A stretch of 5,144 nucleotides of DNA from Thermoplasmata archaeon. GTDB lineage: Archaea; Thermoplasmatota; Thermoplasmata; GCA-020350865. The position numbers and the translations under genes were made by a program. The DNA lies in assembly GCA_020350865.1 (NCBI GenBank), contig CP070726.1:29247-34390 (forward strand), in the 5' to 3' direction. The notes below the pieces were generated by a model. That model saw only the letters and a program-made list of their open reading frames with translations. It ran no database searches and was not told the DNA's origin. Positions 1 through 5,144 of the stretch are shown here, one piece after another (the stretch's first letter is position 1; every line of letters begins with the position of its first letter).

Positions 1-1014
1 AAAGCAAGCGATGTGGATTCGGGTGATGCACTGCTGTTTTCAGACGATACCGAGCTTTTTGCAATTGAGCAGAGCACAGGTGTTGTGTCATTCACACCCA
101 CAAACGACCAGGTGGGCATTTACGTGGTTACCATCACCGTAACTGACTCTGCAGGTGCCACCGATTCGGAAAAGCTGACATTCACAGTGTTCGATATCAA
201 TGACGAGCCGGTCGTGAGTCCAATTCCCGCCCAGCATGCAAGGCAGGGAGAGAGGTTCACATACACCGTCCTTGCAGACGACGTGGACGATGCCGTGGTG
301 ATCTTCTCGGACGATTCCGATATGTTCGCAATAGATCCCATCACAGGTAGGATATCATTTGTTCCCACCGAAGAAGATGTGGGTACACACACCATCACCA
401 TAACCGCTTCGGACAGTCTGGGCGCACAGCATTCCCAGACCATGAACCTGGAAATCGTGGGTATTGATGAGGAGGAAGAAGGTGTTGACTTCATGGATAT
501 CGCCCTGCTAATGCTTCTGGTGATCCCCTGCATCCTGCTGTTCTTGAACCTGCTGGTAACCCTCAAGAAAAGGGAGGAAGAACCGCCATCAGAGATGGAG
601 GAGGAAGAACCGCCATCAGAGGTGGCGGAGGAAGAAATACCATCAGAGGTGGATGAAGGAGATCTGCCATCAGAGGTGGAAGAAGAAGGGTATACAAGCG
701 AATCCGAGGAGCAAGAGCCTGGTTGGGAAAATGTGGGCCTGATTCCGCCCGAACTGGAAGCAGTGGAGTTCGAAGAAGAAGGGTACAATGGGGAGGAAGG
801 CCCATCCGATGTTTTCGAGGTGGAAGAACCCGCAACAGAGGAGAAAGGAGAATACGGTGAAAAAGAGGTGGAGCCGTCTTCTGCCCCAGAGATTGTGAAA
901 GACGAAAGGCCAAAACCCGCTGAGGCACACGGGAAGAAAAAACTCAAGAAAAAGCGGCTCAGACCGCCACGGCCGCCCCATCCACCACCCCCTCCGCGCT
1001 CGAAGTCGTCGTGA
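1..1014 (+). CDS. Cadherin/Ig-like membrane-anchored surface protein, 3' part (5' end outside window)
   Basis: The frame is open from base 1, so this is the last 337 residues of a longer protein; the GTG at 13 lies inside a domain and is not a credible start. Two tandem cadherin-like or He_PIG-like domains are visible with a period of about 89 residues: the FSDD motif recurs at residues 13-16 and 102-105, and each copy continues through a TG.xSF.PT strand/loop and a VG.(x)..TIT..DS strand. The linker DINDEP (65-70) resembles the calcium-binding DxND linker of cadherins. One hydrophobic helix (about 165-188) is followed by KKR, predicting an outside N-terminus and inside C-terminus. The cytoplasmic tail is strongly acidic, carries 9-residue repeats (about 192-236), and ends in a Lys/Arg cluster (312-321) and a polyproline stretch (322-332). 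A role in adhesion or cell-surface structure is inferred from the domains; substrate and partner are unknown. The signal peptide, if any, is off the window. Confidence 0.85.
   Translation, partial: KASDVDSGDALLFSDDTELFAIEQSTGVVSFTPTNDQVGIYVVTITVTDSAGATDSEKLTFTVFDINDEPVVSPIPAQHARQGERFTYTVLADDVDDAVVIFSDDSDMFAIDPITGRISFVPTEEDVGTHTITITASDSLGAQHSQTMNLEIVGIDEEEEGVDFMDIALLMLLVIPCILLFLNLLVTLKKREEEPPSEMEEEEPPSEVAEEEIPSEVDEGDLPSEVEEEGYTSESEEQEPGWENVGLIPPELEAVEFEEEGYNGEEGPSDVFEVEEPATEEKGEYGEKEVEPSSAPEIVKDERPKPAEAHGKKKLKKKRLRPPRPPHPPPPPRSKSS
574..708 (+). repeat. Five 27-bp in-frame tandem repeats in the acidic tail
   Basis: Units begin at 574, 601, 628, 655 and 682. The first two are nearly identical at DNA level (core gaggaagaaccgccatcaga), units three and four keep ccatcagaggtgg, and the fifth is degenerate (YTSES for the PSEV core). 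They encode a 9-residue motif with consensus EEE-P-P-S-E-V-E just inside the membrane. Conservation of the DNA core in the first four units suggests recent slippage or unequal crossing-over, so copy number may vary between strains. Confidence 0.85.
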
Positions 1015-1044
1015 TCGAGGTTTATTTCACTTCCAGAGACAAGG

Positions 1045-1052
1045 TTTAATAT
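1045..1052 (+). promoter_or_regulatory. Possible TATA box for the alaX gene
   Basis: TTTAATAT lies 40 bp upstream of the TTG start. Archaeal transcription usually begins about 25 bp after the box centre, which falls near 1070-1075, close to or inside the ribosome binding site. That is a tight fit, so the call is tentative. The whole 70-bp gap between genes (1015-1084) is A/T-rich compared with its flanks. Confidence 0.3.
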
Positions 1053-1071
1053 CATCGAGAGTTATCATAAG

Positions 1072-1078
1072 GGAGGTG
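1072..1078 (+). promoter_or_regulatory. Ribosome binding site that fixes the alaX start at TTG
   Basis: GGAGGTG is a near-perfect anti-16S match and lies 6 nt before TTG at 1085. The earlier in-frame GTG at 1076 is embedded in this site and cannot be served by it. From TTG the protein begins MTELLYMKD, the usual AlaX-type N-terminus. Confidence 0.8.
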
Positions 1079-1084
1079 GTACAG

Positions 1085-1792
1085 TTGACCGAACTGCTCT
1101 ACATGAAGGATATCGAAGGCAACTACATCAGGGATTTTACTGCCAAGGTGGTGAAGAGAAAGGATGATTACGTTGTTTTGGACAGCAGTGCCTTCTATCC
1201 CCTGGGAGGAGGACAGCCGTCCGATACGGGTGTTCTGAAATGGCCAGGCGGGGAAAGCAGGGTTATAGAGGTGCTCAAGAAGGGCATCATCAAACATGTG
1301 CTTGAAGGCGAGCTGCCCGAAGGCGAAGTGCACGGAACAATAGACTGGGACAGAAGATATGCCCACATGAGGATGCACACGGCACAGCATGTCATATCCG
1401 GTGTGGTCTATGACCTGTACAACGCGAGAACCGTGGGCAATCAGATACATGCTGACGGATCCAGGGTCGATTTTCACCCCATCAGCCTTTCGGATGAGGA
1501 CCTAAAAAAAATCGAGGACGCGTCCAACGAAGTGATCCAGAGGAGCCTGCCTGTGAAAATCTACGAGGAGGAAAGGGAGAGCCTGGAGGGCAGAACGGAT
1601 GCCAAGCGCTCCAACCTCGATTTGATACCGCCCTCCATCAAGAACCTGCGCATAGTGGAGATAGAGGGCTTTGACGTGTGCCCCTGCGCAGGCACCCATG
1701 TGAAATCAACCGAGGAACTGGGGAGGCTCGCCATACTGAAAAAGGAGAACAAGGGCAAGGAAAAGGAAAGGATCACCTACACACTCAAATGA
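1085..1792 (+). CDS. alaX: AlaX-type alanyl-tRNA editing hydrolase (AlaX-M size)
   Basis: This 235-residue protein is a free-standing homologue of the AlaRS editing domain. The family hydrolyses Ser-tRNA(Ala) (and in some classes Gly-tRNA(Ala)) in the cytoplasm, removing mischarged tRNA. The N-terminal barrel carries the motif FYPLGGGQPSDTG (37-49), whose glycine-rich part marks the longer AlaX class. The zinc-site motifs are intact: HTAQH (H98, H102) and CAGTH (C201, H205), with an extra C199 just before. Length fits AlaX-M, between the short AlaX-S and the long form with the AlaRS C-terminal domain. The start is TTG at 1085, chosen for the GGAGGTG site 6 nt upstream; a GTG three codons earlier overlaps that site. 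The next gene begins 48 bp downstream on the same strand. The family assignment is firm; the exact misacylated substrate cannot be read from sequence alone. Confidence 0.93.
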   Translation: MTELLYMKDIEGNYIRDFTAKVVKRKDDYVVLDSSAFYPLGGGQPSDTGVLKWPGGESRVIEVLKKGIIKHVLEGELPEGEVHGTIDWDRRYAHMRMHTAQHVISGVVYDLYNARTVGNQIHADGSRVDFHPISLSDEDLKKIEDASNEVIQRSLPVKIYEEERESLEGRTDAKRSNLDLIPPSIKNLRIVEIEGFDVCPCAGTHVKSTEELGRLAILKKENKGKEKERITYTLK

Positions 1793-1811
1793 TGCTCCCC
1801 GTTGCATTTTC

Positions 1812-1825
1812 TTATGATATATAAA
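1812..1825 (+). promoter_or_regulatory. Possible TATA region; transcript of the PP-loop gene may be leaderless
   Basis: The A/T-rich stretch TTATGATATATAAA lies 16-29 bp before ATG 1841, and no Shine-Dalgarno sequence precedes that ATG. Both facts suggest a transcript starting at or very near the start codon. The TATATAAA core (1818-1825) is somewhat close for a start exactly at 1841; using the upstream half of the element fits better. A short T-rich run (1807-1813) here could also serve as a weak end for the alaX transcript. Confidence 0.4.
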
Positions 1826-1840
1826 TTCTGCGTGGTTGTC

Positions 1841-3754
1841 ATGGGCGTTGTTCGATTGGGCAAGCTGGCATTGAGATGGTGCTTTTCGTGCAACATTCCA
1901 GTACTGGAGGCTGCCCACTGCGGCCTGTGTTCCGGTGAGACAGATCTCGTGGATGTCACACCCCCGGGGGATGTAAGACCTTTATTTGAACGGGACCTGG
2001 AATTGATCAGAGAAACAGTGGATAAACAGTTCGGTAAAGGCTGCGGAGCAGGGTTCGTTTCGGATGGAAAAATCGTCCTGCTCAACAAATCACCCGCTCT
2101 GGACAGGATGGACGAGGTCATTTTCGACGGCAGGGTCCAGGGTGCCTTGAGATATGATCCCGGGAAGGGCTACACGTTCATCATGCGCATGGAGGGGGCC
2201 GGGAGGATAGAGTCCCTGATTTCCCGCAGCAGGATAGTGGTTGACAGCGGTGCCGTTAAACCGATAACGAAGGGGGCCAATGCACTGTCTGTGGGCATCG
2301 TTGAGGCCTCTTCGGATATTGCACCAGGAGACGAGGTTATAGTGCTGAATCCCCGCAACAGAGCCATTGCCGTGGGCAAGGCCAAGAAATCCGGAAAAGA
2401 CATGCGCGAGGGAAAGGGCATAGGGGTCAAGACACGGTGGTACGGTGCAACCGGGGACACGGCGCCTTTACCGTCGGGTCAGACATGGGAGGACGTGGTT
2501 GCCGCAAATGCCTGGTTCTTTGAAAAGAAGATCCCAAAAGCCCTTGATGGAATAAGAAAGGTGGCAAAGGACAAGGGCAAACCGGTGGCAGTATCGTTCT
2601 CCGGGGGAAAGGACAGCCTGGCAACACTGCTTTTAGCACTGGAGGCGGGTTACAAACCCACGGTACTCTTCGTGGATACGGGCCTTGAATTTCCGGAGAC
2701 AAGGGACAATGTGGGAGAGGTGGCGGAGCGGTTCGGCCTTACCGTGCTCTCCGAGAACGCAGATGACGCTTTCTTTCGCGACGTACCGAGGTTCGGACCG
2801 CCGGGCAAGGATTTCAGGTGGTGCTGCAAGACCTGCAAGCTGGGGCCAACTGTGCGGCTTATCAAGGAGCATTTCCCGGATGGGGTGCTGTCTCTGATCG
2901 GCCAGAGAGCCTACGAGTCAGAGCAGAGGGCAAGGAAGGGCAGGCTGTGGGAAAATCCCTGGGTACCCGGACAGATCGGTTACTCCCCCATTCAGGACTG
3001 GACCGCTCTGCACGTGTGGCTGTACATTTTCAGTAGGAAAGCTCCGTACAATATCTGGTATGAAAGGGGCCTGGAAAGGATAGGCTGCTTTCTCTGCCCT
3101 GCATCCGATCTGGCCGACCTGGAGATCGTCAAGCAACATCATCCGGGTTATGCACGATGGGAGCGTTACCTGGAGGATTACCGCCGGAAAAAAGGCCACC
3201 CTGAGGCATGGCAACACCTCGGTCTGTGGAGGTGGAGAAGGCTTCCCAAGGGGATGACCGAATTTCTGGAAAGACAAGAAATCGTCATCAAAAAACAGGA
3301 CATGGCTCAAAAGGAGGTAAAAGATGCCCGCTTCACGTTCCACACGGCAGAGGGATACCAGCCCTGTGTCGGGGGCGTGAGCATAGAGGGCATGTTCGAA
3401 AGAAGGCTGGATATGCGCAGGGTCGCAAATCTCCTGAACATGATGGGAGAATGCACATTCGACGAGCGAACGGATGCGTGCTCCATGGAGAACGTGGACG
3501 TGTTCGGTGAGGGGGGCGTGGTTGTCAAGGCAAAGAACGAGAAGCGGGCCAGGCGCCTGTTAAAGAAGGTGCGAAACATCATTGTTCGGGCCCACCTATG
3601 CGTGGGCTGCGGCATATGCACGGGCAGGTGCAGGCAGGGTGCGCTCAGACTGGATGGGAGGGTTTTCGTGGTTGAGGAAGATTGCCGCAACTGCGGTGAA
3701 TGCCTGGGGCCCTGTCCCGTCATTGGTTATGGTGATGGTGAGTTCGATTTCTGA
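1841..3754 (+). CDS. PAPS-reductase-superfamily PP-loop protein with zinc ribbon, PUA and 2x[4Fe-4S] ferredoxin domains
   Basis: The protein is 637 residues from ATG 1841. Domains in order: a zinc ribbon with C14-x2-C17 and C27-x2-C30; a linker domain (about 45-128); a PUA-like domain (about 131-200), a fold usually tied to RNA binding; an adenylating PP-loop domain (about 247-425) with SGGKDS at 254-259; a connecting domain (about 495-580); and a bacterial-type ferredoxin with two cysteine sets (C587, C590, C593, C597 and C615, C618, C621, C625). In the PP-loop part, C328-C329 and C416-x2-C419 resemble the CC...CxxC ligands of the [4Fe-4S] cluster in APS reductases, with a further C332. The ECG(L/I)H nucleophile motif at the C-terminus of CysH is not seen. 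It is normally annotated as a PAPS reductase, but RNA thiolation or another sulfur transfer is equally possible. An open frame extends to TTG 1802, but MGVVRLGK is the natural N-terminus. It lies alone between a possible promoter and a T7 run. Confidence 0.88.
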   Translation: MGVVRLGKLALRWCFSCNIPVLEAAHCGLCSGETDLVDVTPPGDVRPLFERDLELIRETVDKQFGKGCGAGFVSDGKIVLLNKSPALDRMDEVIFDGRVQGALRYDPGKGYTFIMRMEGAGRIESLISRSRIVVDSGAVKPITKGANALSVGIVEASSDIAPGDEVIVLNPRNRAIAVGKAKKSGKDMREGKGIGVKTRWYGATGDTAPLPSGQTWEDVVAANAWFFEKKIPKALDGIRKVAKDKGKPVAVSFSGGKDSLATLLLALEAGYKPTVLFVDTGLEFPETRDNVGEVAERFGLTVLSENADDAFFRDVPRFGPPGKDFRWCCKTCKLGPTVRLIKEHFPDGVLSLIGQRAYESEQRARKGRLWENPWVPGQIGYSPIQDWTALHVWLYIFSRKAPYNIWYERGLERIGCFLCPASDLADLEIVKQHHPGYARWERYLEDYRRKKGHPEAWQHLGLWRWRRLPKGMTEFLERQEIVIKKQDMAQKEVKDARFTFHTAEGYQPCVGGVSIEGMFERRLDMRRVANLLNMMGECTFDERTDACSMENVDVFGEGGVVVKAKNEKRARRLLKKVRNIIVRAHLCVGCGICTGRCRQGALRLDGRVFVVEEDCRNCGECLGPCPVIGYGDGEFDF

Positions 3755-3777
3755 GTACTTTGTGGCTATTGGGAACA

Positions 3778-3784
3778 TTTTTTT
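3778..3784 (+). terminator. T7 run, likely archaeal-type transcription terminator
   Basis: Seven consecutive T residues lie 24 nt after the stop codon of the PP-loop gene. Archaeal RNA polymerase commonly terminates at such oligo-T tracts without a hairpin. A TATA-like element follows within 10 bp, which fits a boundary between transcription units. Confidence 0.5.
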
Positions 3785-3792
3785 GCGATAAG

Positions 3793-3800
3793 AATATAAG
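3793..3800 (+). promoter_or_regulatory. Possible TATA box for the small unknown gene
   Basis: AATATAAG lies about 45-52 bp before the TTG start. It predicts transcription starting near 3822, leaving a leader of about 20 nt that includes the ribosome binding site at 3832. The geometry is good, but the element itself is short and not a perfect consensus. Confidence 0.4.
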
Positions 3801-3831
3801 GTCAAATAGCAATTATCGAGCCGTCGGGGTC

Positions 3832-3837
3832 GGAGGT
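3832..3837 (+). promoter_or_regulatory. Ribosome binding site that fixes a TTG start
   Basis: GGAGGT sits 7 nt before TTG at 3845. No ATG or GTG lies at a usable distance in frame; the first in-frame ATG is codon 18, inside a predicted helix. Confidence 0.75.
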
Positions 3838-3844
3838 TGTTCAC

Positions 3845-4207
3845 TTGAATTACACGGACATATTCATCGCCTGTCCCATAACCGACATCCAGAACATGAT
3901 CCAGCACGTTTTCTACCAGAATGGATTCAAGGTCGCGTGGTACACATCGAACACCGGTAAAGCCACCAAGGGCTCCAAGGGTGAGAACATCGCCCTGGGC
4001 GCTTTCGCCCAGTACTATGAGATCGATTTCCAGATACTTGCCATGCCCGACCAAACCTCTGCCGTACGGTTGATCAAGGCTACATCGGGCTGGTGGGGCG
4101 GGATAATAGGGGCCCATAAGGTAGAGCGGCAGTACAAGGATATCGTCGATATGCTATCCAATTACTTCATGTCACTTGGTGTTTTCAGAGGCCGGAACCC
4201 CCCCTGA
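3845..4207 (+). CDS. Small protein of unknown function, 120 residues
   Basis: I do not recognise the family with certainty. The protein starts at TTG 3845 behind a GGAGGT site. It is soluble, with no signal peptide or membrane helix. The visible pattern is a short strand (IFIACP, 5-11), a helix (about 14-27), a strand (KVAWYTS, 29-35), a Gly/Lys-rich loop TGKATKGSKG (37-46), a hydrophobic stretch around ALGAFAQYYEIDFQIL (50-65), and a C-terminal helix preceded by SGWWGGIIGAHKV (81-93). This alternation of strands and helices is loosely like small START/SRPBCC-type ligand-binding proteins, but that is a guess from secondary-structure impression only. It appears to be a single-gene unit: a T7 run and a TATA-like box precede it, and it converges on iorB across 85 bp. 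Composition matches its neighbours. Coding status is well supported by the start signal and the non-random protein pattern. Confidence 0.8.
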   Translation: MNYTDIFIACPITDIQNMIQHVFYQNGFKVAWYTSNTGKATKGSKGENIALGAFAQYYEIDFQILAMPDQTSAVRLIKATSGWWGGIIGAHKVERQYKDIVDMLSNYFMSLGVFRGRNPP

Positions 4208-4292
4208 CGTACTTCGGATATGTACTGTTTCCAGGATAGAAAGGAGGTACAAGTCCCCCTATACCCTGTTTTATAATCAAGGGCAGGAAACC
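4208..4292. other. Convergent intergenic spacer between the small gene and iorB
   Basis: This 85-bp gap separates the 3' ends of two converging units. It contains a short T4 run (4269-4272), followed by TATAAT and flanked by CCCT (4264-4267) and AGGG (4280-4283), which could form only a 4-bp stem. It also contains an isolated AAGGAGGT (4241-4248) with no start codon in range. No convincing terminator, RNA gene or small ORF was found. Confidence 0.5.
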
Positions 4293-4907
4293 TCATCTCT
4301 CCAATGTACTTCTCGCCTCCGCAAACCCGATCTCAAAGGCCCTGAGGTTCACATCCTCGAACTTGGGGGGCACATTCCCTCTTATGCTTTCTTTCAGCAC
4401 TTCCAGGGGCACTGGGAAATCCTCCACCGCACCCATCAGGGATCCCAGCATGAGGATGTTGTTCACGATGGAGGGAAGCCTTGAGGCCGAGGTAATTTTA
4501 TGGGTATCCAGGACAACCGTTCTCCTGCAAACGGATTCAAGGTGGTCAAGTATCGTTTCTACGTCTGGATACTGCTCCTCCCCGCCTGTGACAGTGAAGG
4601 GGTATACAGGGTTCGTATTGGTTATGACAGTGGTCTTTTCAGAAATCATATCAATATGTCTGTACGTTTCAACTGGCTCGAAGCCCAGCATGATATCTGC
4701 TTCGCCCCTGCCTATCATGGGGCTGTGCACATCCCCTATCCGGATCGTGCTGGCGACCATACCCCCCCTCTGGGCCATGCCGTGTATCTCGGAAACCATC
4801 ACATCAAGGCCCGATGCAACTGCCGCTTCACCGAGGATCTTCGAAACGAGAATGATGCCCTGTCCCCCCACTCCCACCACAACAAGGTTGACTGAATCAC
4901 GCGTCAT
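4293..4907 (-). CDS. iorB: Indolepyruvate:ferredoxin oxidoreductase, beta subunit
   Basis: This 204-residue protein is the small subunit of the enzyme that oxidatively decarboxylates indolepyruvate and other aryl pyruvates to aryl-acetyl-CoA, passing electrons to ferredoxin. It belongs to the gamma-type domain family of 2-oxoacid:ferredoxin oxidoreductases. The diagnostic motifs are GVGGQG (12-17) near the N-terminus and SEIHGMAQRGG (39-49), with GRGEADIMLGFEPVE (66-80) also typical. Length is normal for the family. The start is ATG at 4907-4905: the frame is open further upstream, but that part overlaps iorA, and AGGAGG at 4915-4920 lies 7 nt before the ATG. The start overlaps the iorA stop as ATGA, indicating translational coupling and a 1:1 complex. 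The enzyme is oxygen-sensitive in characterised archaea and serves amino-acid fermentation or, in reverse, aryl-acid assimilation. Confidence 0.95.
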   Translation of the reverse strand: MTRDSVNLVVVGVGGQGIILVSKILGEAAVASGLDVMVSEIHGMAQRGGMVASTIRIGDVHSPMIGRGEADIMLGFEPVETYRHIDMISEKTTVITNTNPVYPFTVTGGEEQYPDVETILDHLESVCRRTVVLDTHKITSASRLPSIVNNILMLGSLMGAVEDFPVPLEVLKESIRGNVPPKFEDVNLRAFEIGFAEARSTLER

Positions 4908-5144
4908 GGACCTCCCTCCTCGAAATTTCCATGAATTTGAATGGCTCCCGAGGGACATGCCCTGGCACACACACCGCAGCCTATACACAATTTGGGGTCG
5001 ATTCCTGGGAATTCATCATCACCCATAAACGATGCAGGGCATCCGAATTTGGCAGTGCAGGTATAGCATTGGATGCATGTTTCTCTGTCAACATCATAGA
5101 CTACTATGGCCCCGCCGTGTCTTCTCTTCTCCCTCAACTCCACA
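4904..5144 (-). CDS. iorA: Indolepyruvate:ferredoxin oxidoreductase, alpha subunit, C-terminal end (5' part outside window)
   Basis: Only the last 79 residues are present; the frame runs off the window edge, and the GTG at 5143 is an internal valine codon. The fragment is the C-terminal ferredoxin domain that binds two [4Fe-4S] clusters in IorA: the first set is C-x2-C-x2-C-x5-C-P (fragment residues 23-36) and the second C-x2-C-x2-C-x3-C-P (53-64). The first set has the wider last spacing and CPA ending that I associate with IorA. These clusters carry electrons from the thiamine diphosphate site, which would lie in the missing part, to external ferredoxin. The immediately following, overlapping iorB gene makes the assignment firm. 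The terminal EEGGP codons double as the iorB ribosome binding site. Promoter and regulation lie outside the window. Confidence 0.92.
   Translation of the reverse strand, partial: VELREKRRHGGAIVVYDVDRETCIQCYTCTAKFGCPASFMGDDEFPGIDPKLCIGCGVCARACPSGAIQIHGNFEEGGP
4910..4920 (-). promoter_or_regulatory. iorB ribosome binding site inside the iorA 3' end, with ATGA overlap
   Basis: On the minus strand AGGAGGGAGGT precedes the ATG. The distal AGGAGG (4915-4920) has the ideal 7-nt spacing, while the proximal GGAGGT (4910-4915) is only 2 nt away. The iorA TGA (4906-4904) shares bases with the iorB ATG (4907-4905), the arrangement expected for reinitiation by the same ribosome. Confidence 0.8.

Noticed and set aside
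120..1055. A 311-codon open frame on the minus strand opposite the surface-protein gene
   Set aside because: It is a mirror of the low-complexity acidic tail, giving runs of Ser and Gly, with no ribosome binding site or recognisable domain. The plus-strand frame has clear cadherin-like repeats and a membrane helix.
2918..3723. Minus-strand open frames of about 140 codons inside the PP-loop gene
   Set aside because: They lie fully within a well-defined coding region, lack start signals and read as proline- or serine-rich noise.
3596..4117. A 173-codon minus-strand frame across the gap before the small gene
   Set aside because: It overlaps the ends of two supported plus-strand genes plus a T7 run and TATA-like box, and shows no recognisable domain. 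The plus-strand TTG start with GGAGGT is better supported.
4241..4248. AAGGAGGT as a ribosome binding site for a tiny gene in the convergent spacer
   Set aside because: No ATG, GTG or TTG lies within a usable distance downstream, so it is probably a chance match.
4264..4283. Hairpin terminator in the convergent spacer
   Set aside because: The stem is only CCCT/AGGG with a 12-nt loop, and there is no strong T run after it on either strand.
4363..5028. A 221-codon plus-strand frame opposite iorB and iorA
   Set aside because: The minus strand has unmistakable IorB and IorA motifs and a coupled start. The plus-strand product has no motif and no start signal.
1..5144. CRISPR array, mobile element, toxin-antitoxin or defence system
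   Set aside because: No spaced direct repeats, terminal inverted repeats, transposase, recombinase or defence domains were seen. The only tandem repeat is the in-frame 27-bp array within a coding region.

Overview
The window looks like a piece of an archaeal chromosome from an anaerobe. The evidence is strong GGAGG-type Shine-Dalgarno sites (two of them serving TTG starts), A/T-rich TATA-like boxes at plausible distances upstream of genes, a free-standing AlaX editing factor of archaeal type, an archaeal-style zinc ribbon/PUA/PP-loop/ferredoxin fusion, and the oxygen-sensitive indolepyruvate:ferredoxin oxidoreductase genes iorA-iorB. The cadherin-like surface protein with a charged cytoplasmic tail would suit an uncultured euryarchaeote, perhaps a Thermoplasmatota relative. 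That placement is an inference only; no marker gene in the window fixes it.

Layout. Bases 1-1014 (+) hold the 3' part of a gene for a membrane-anchored protein: cadherin/Ig-like repeats outside, one membrane helix, then an acidic tail with 27-bp tandem repeats and a basic, polyproline C-terminus. Bases 1085-1792 (+) encode an AlaX-type alanyl-tRNA editing protein starting at TTG. Bases 1841-3754 (+) encode a 637-residue multidomain PP-loop protein of the PAPS-reductase superfamily. A T7 run follows it. Bases 3845-4207 (+) encode a small protein of unknown function, again starting at TTG. Bases 4293-4907 and 4904-5144 (-) are iorB and the 3' end of iorA, which overlap by ATGA and converge on the plus-strand genes across an 85-bp gap.

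How the genes relate. Only iorA-iorB is a clear functional unit: the two subunits oxidise aryl pyruvates from aromatic amino acids to aryl-acetyl-CoA and reduce ferredoxin. AlaX and the PUA-containing PP-loop protein are adjacent and codirectional, and both plausibly touch RNA, but a TATA-like element between them suggests separate transcription. No tRNA, rRNA, CRISPR array, insertion sequence or other mobile element was seen. No clearly new system is evident. The least ordinary items are the PP-loop fusion, the repeat-bearing surface protein and the unrecognised 120-residue protein.
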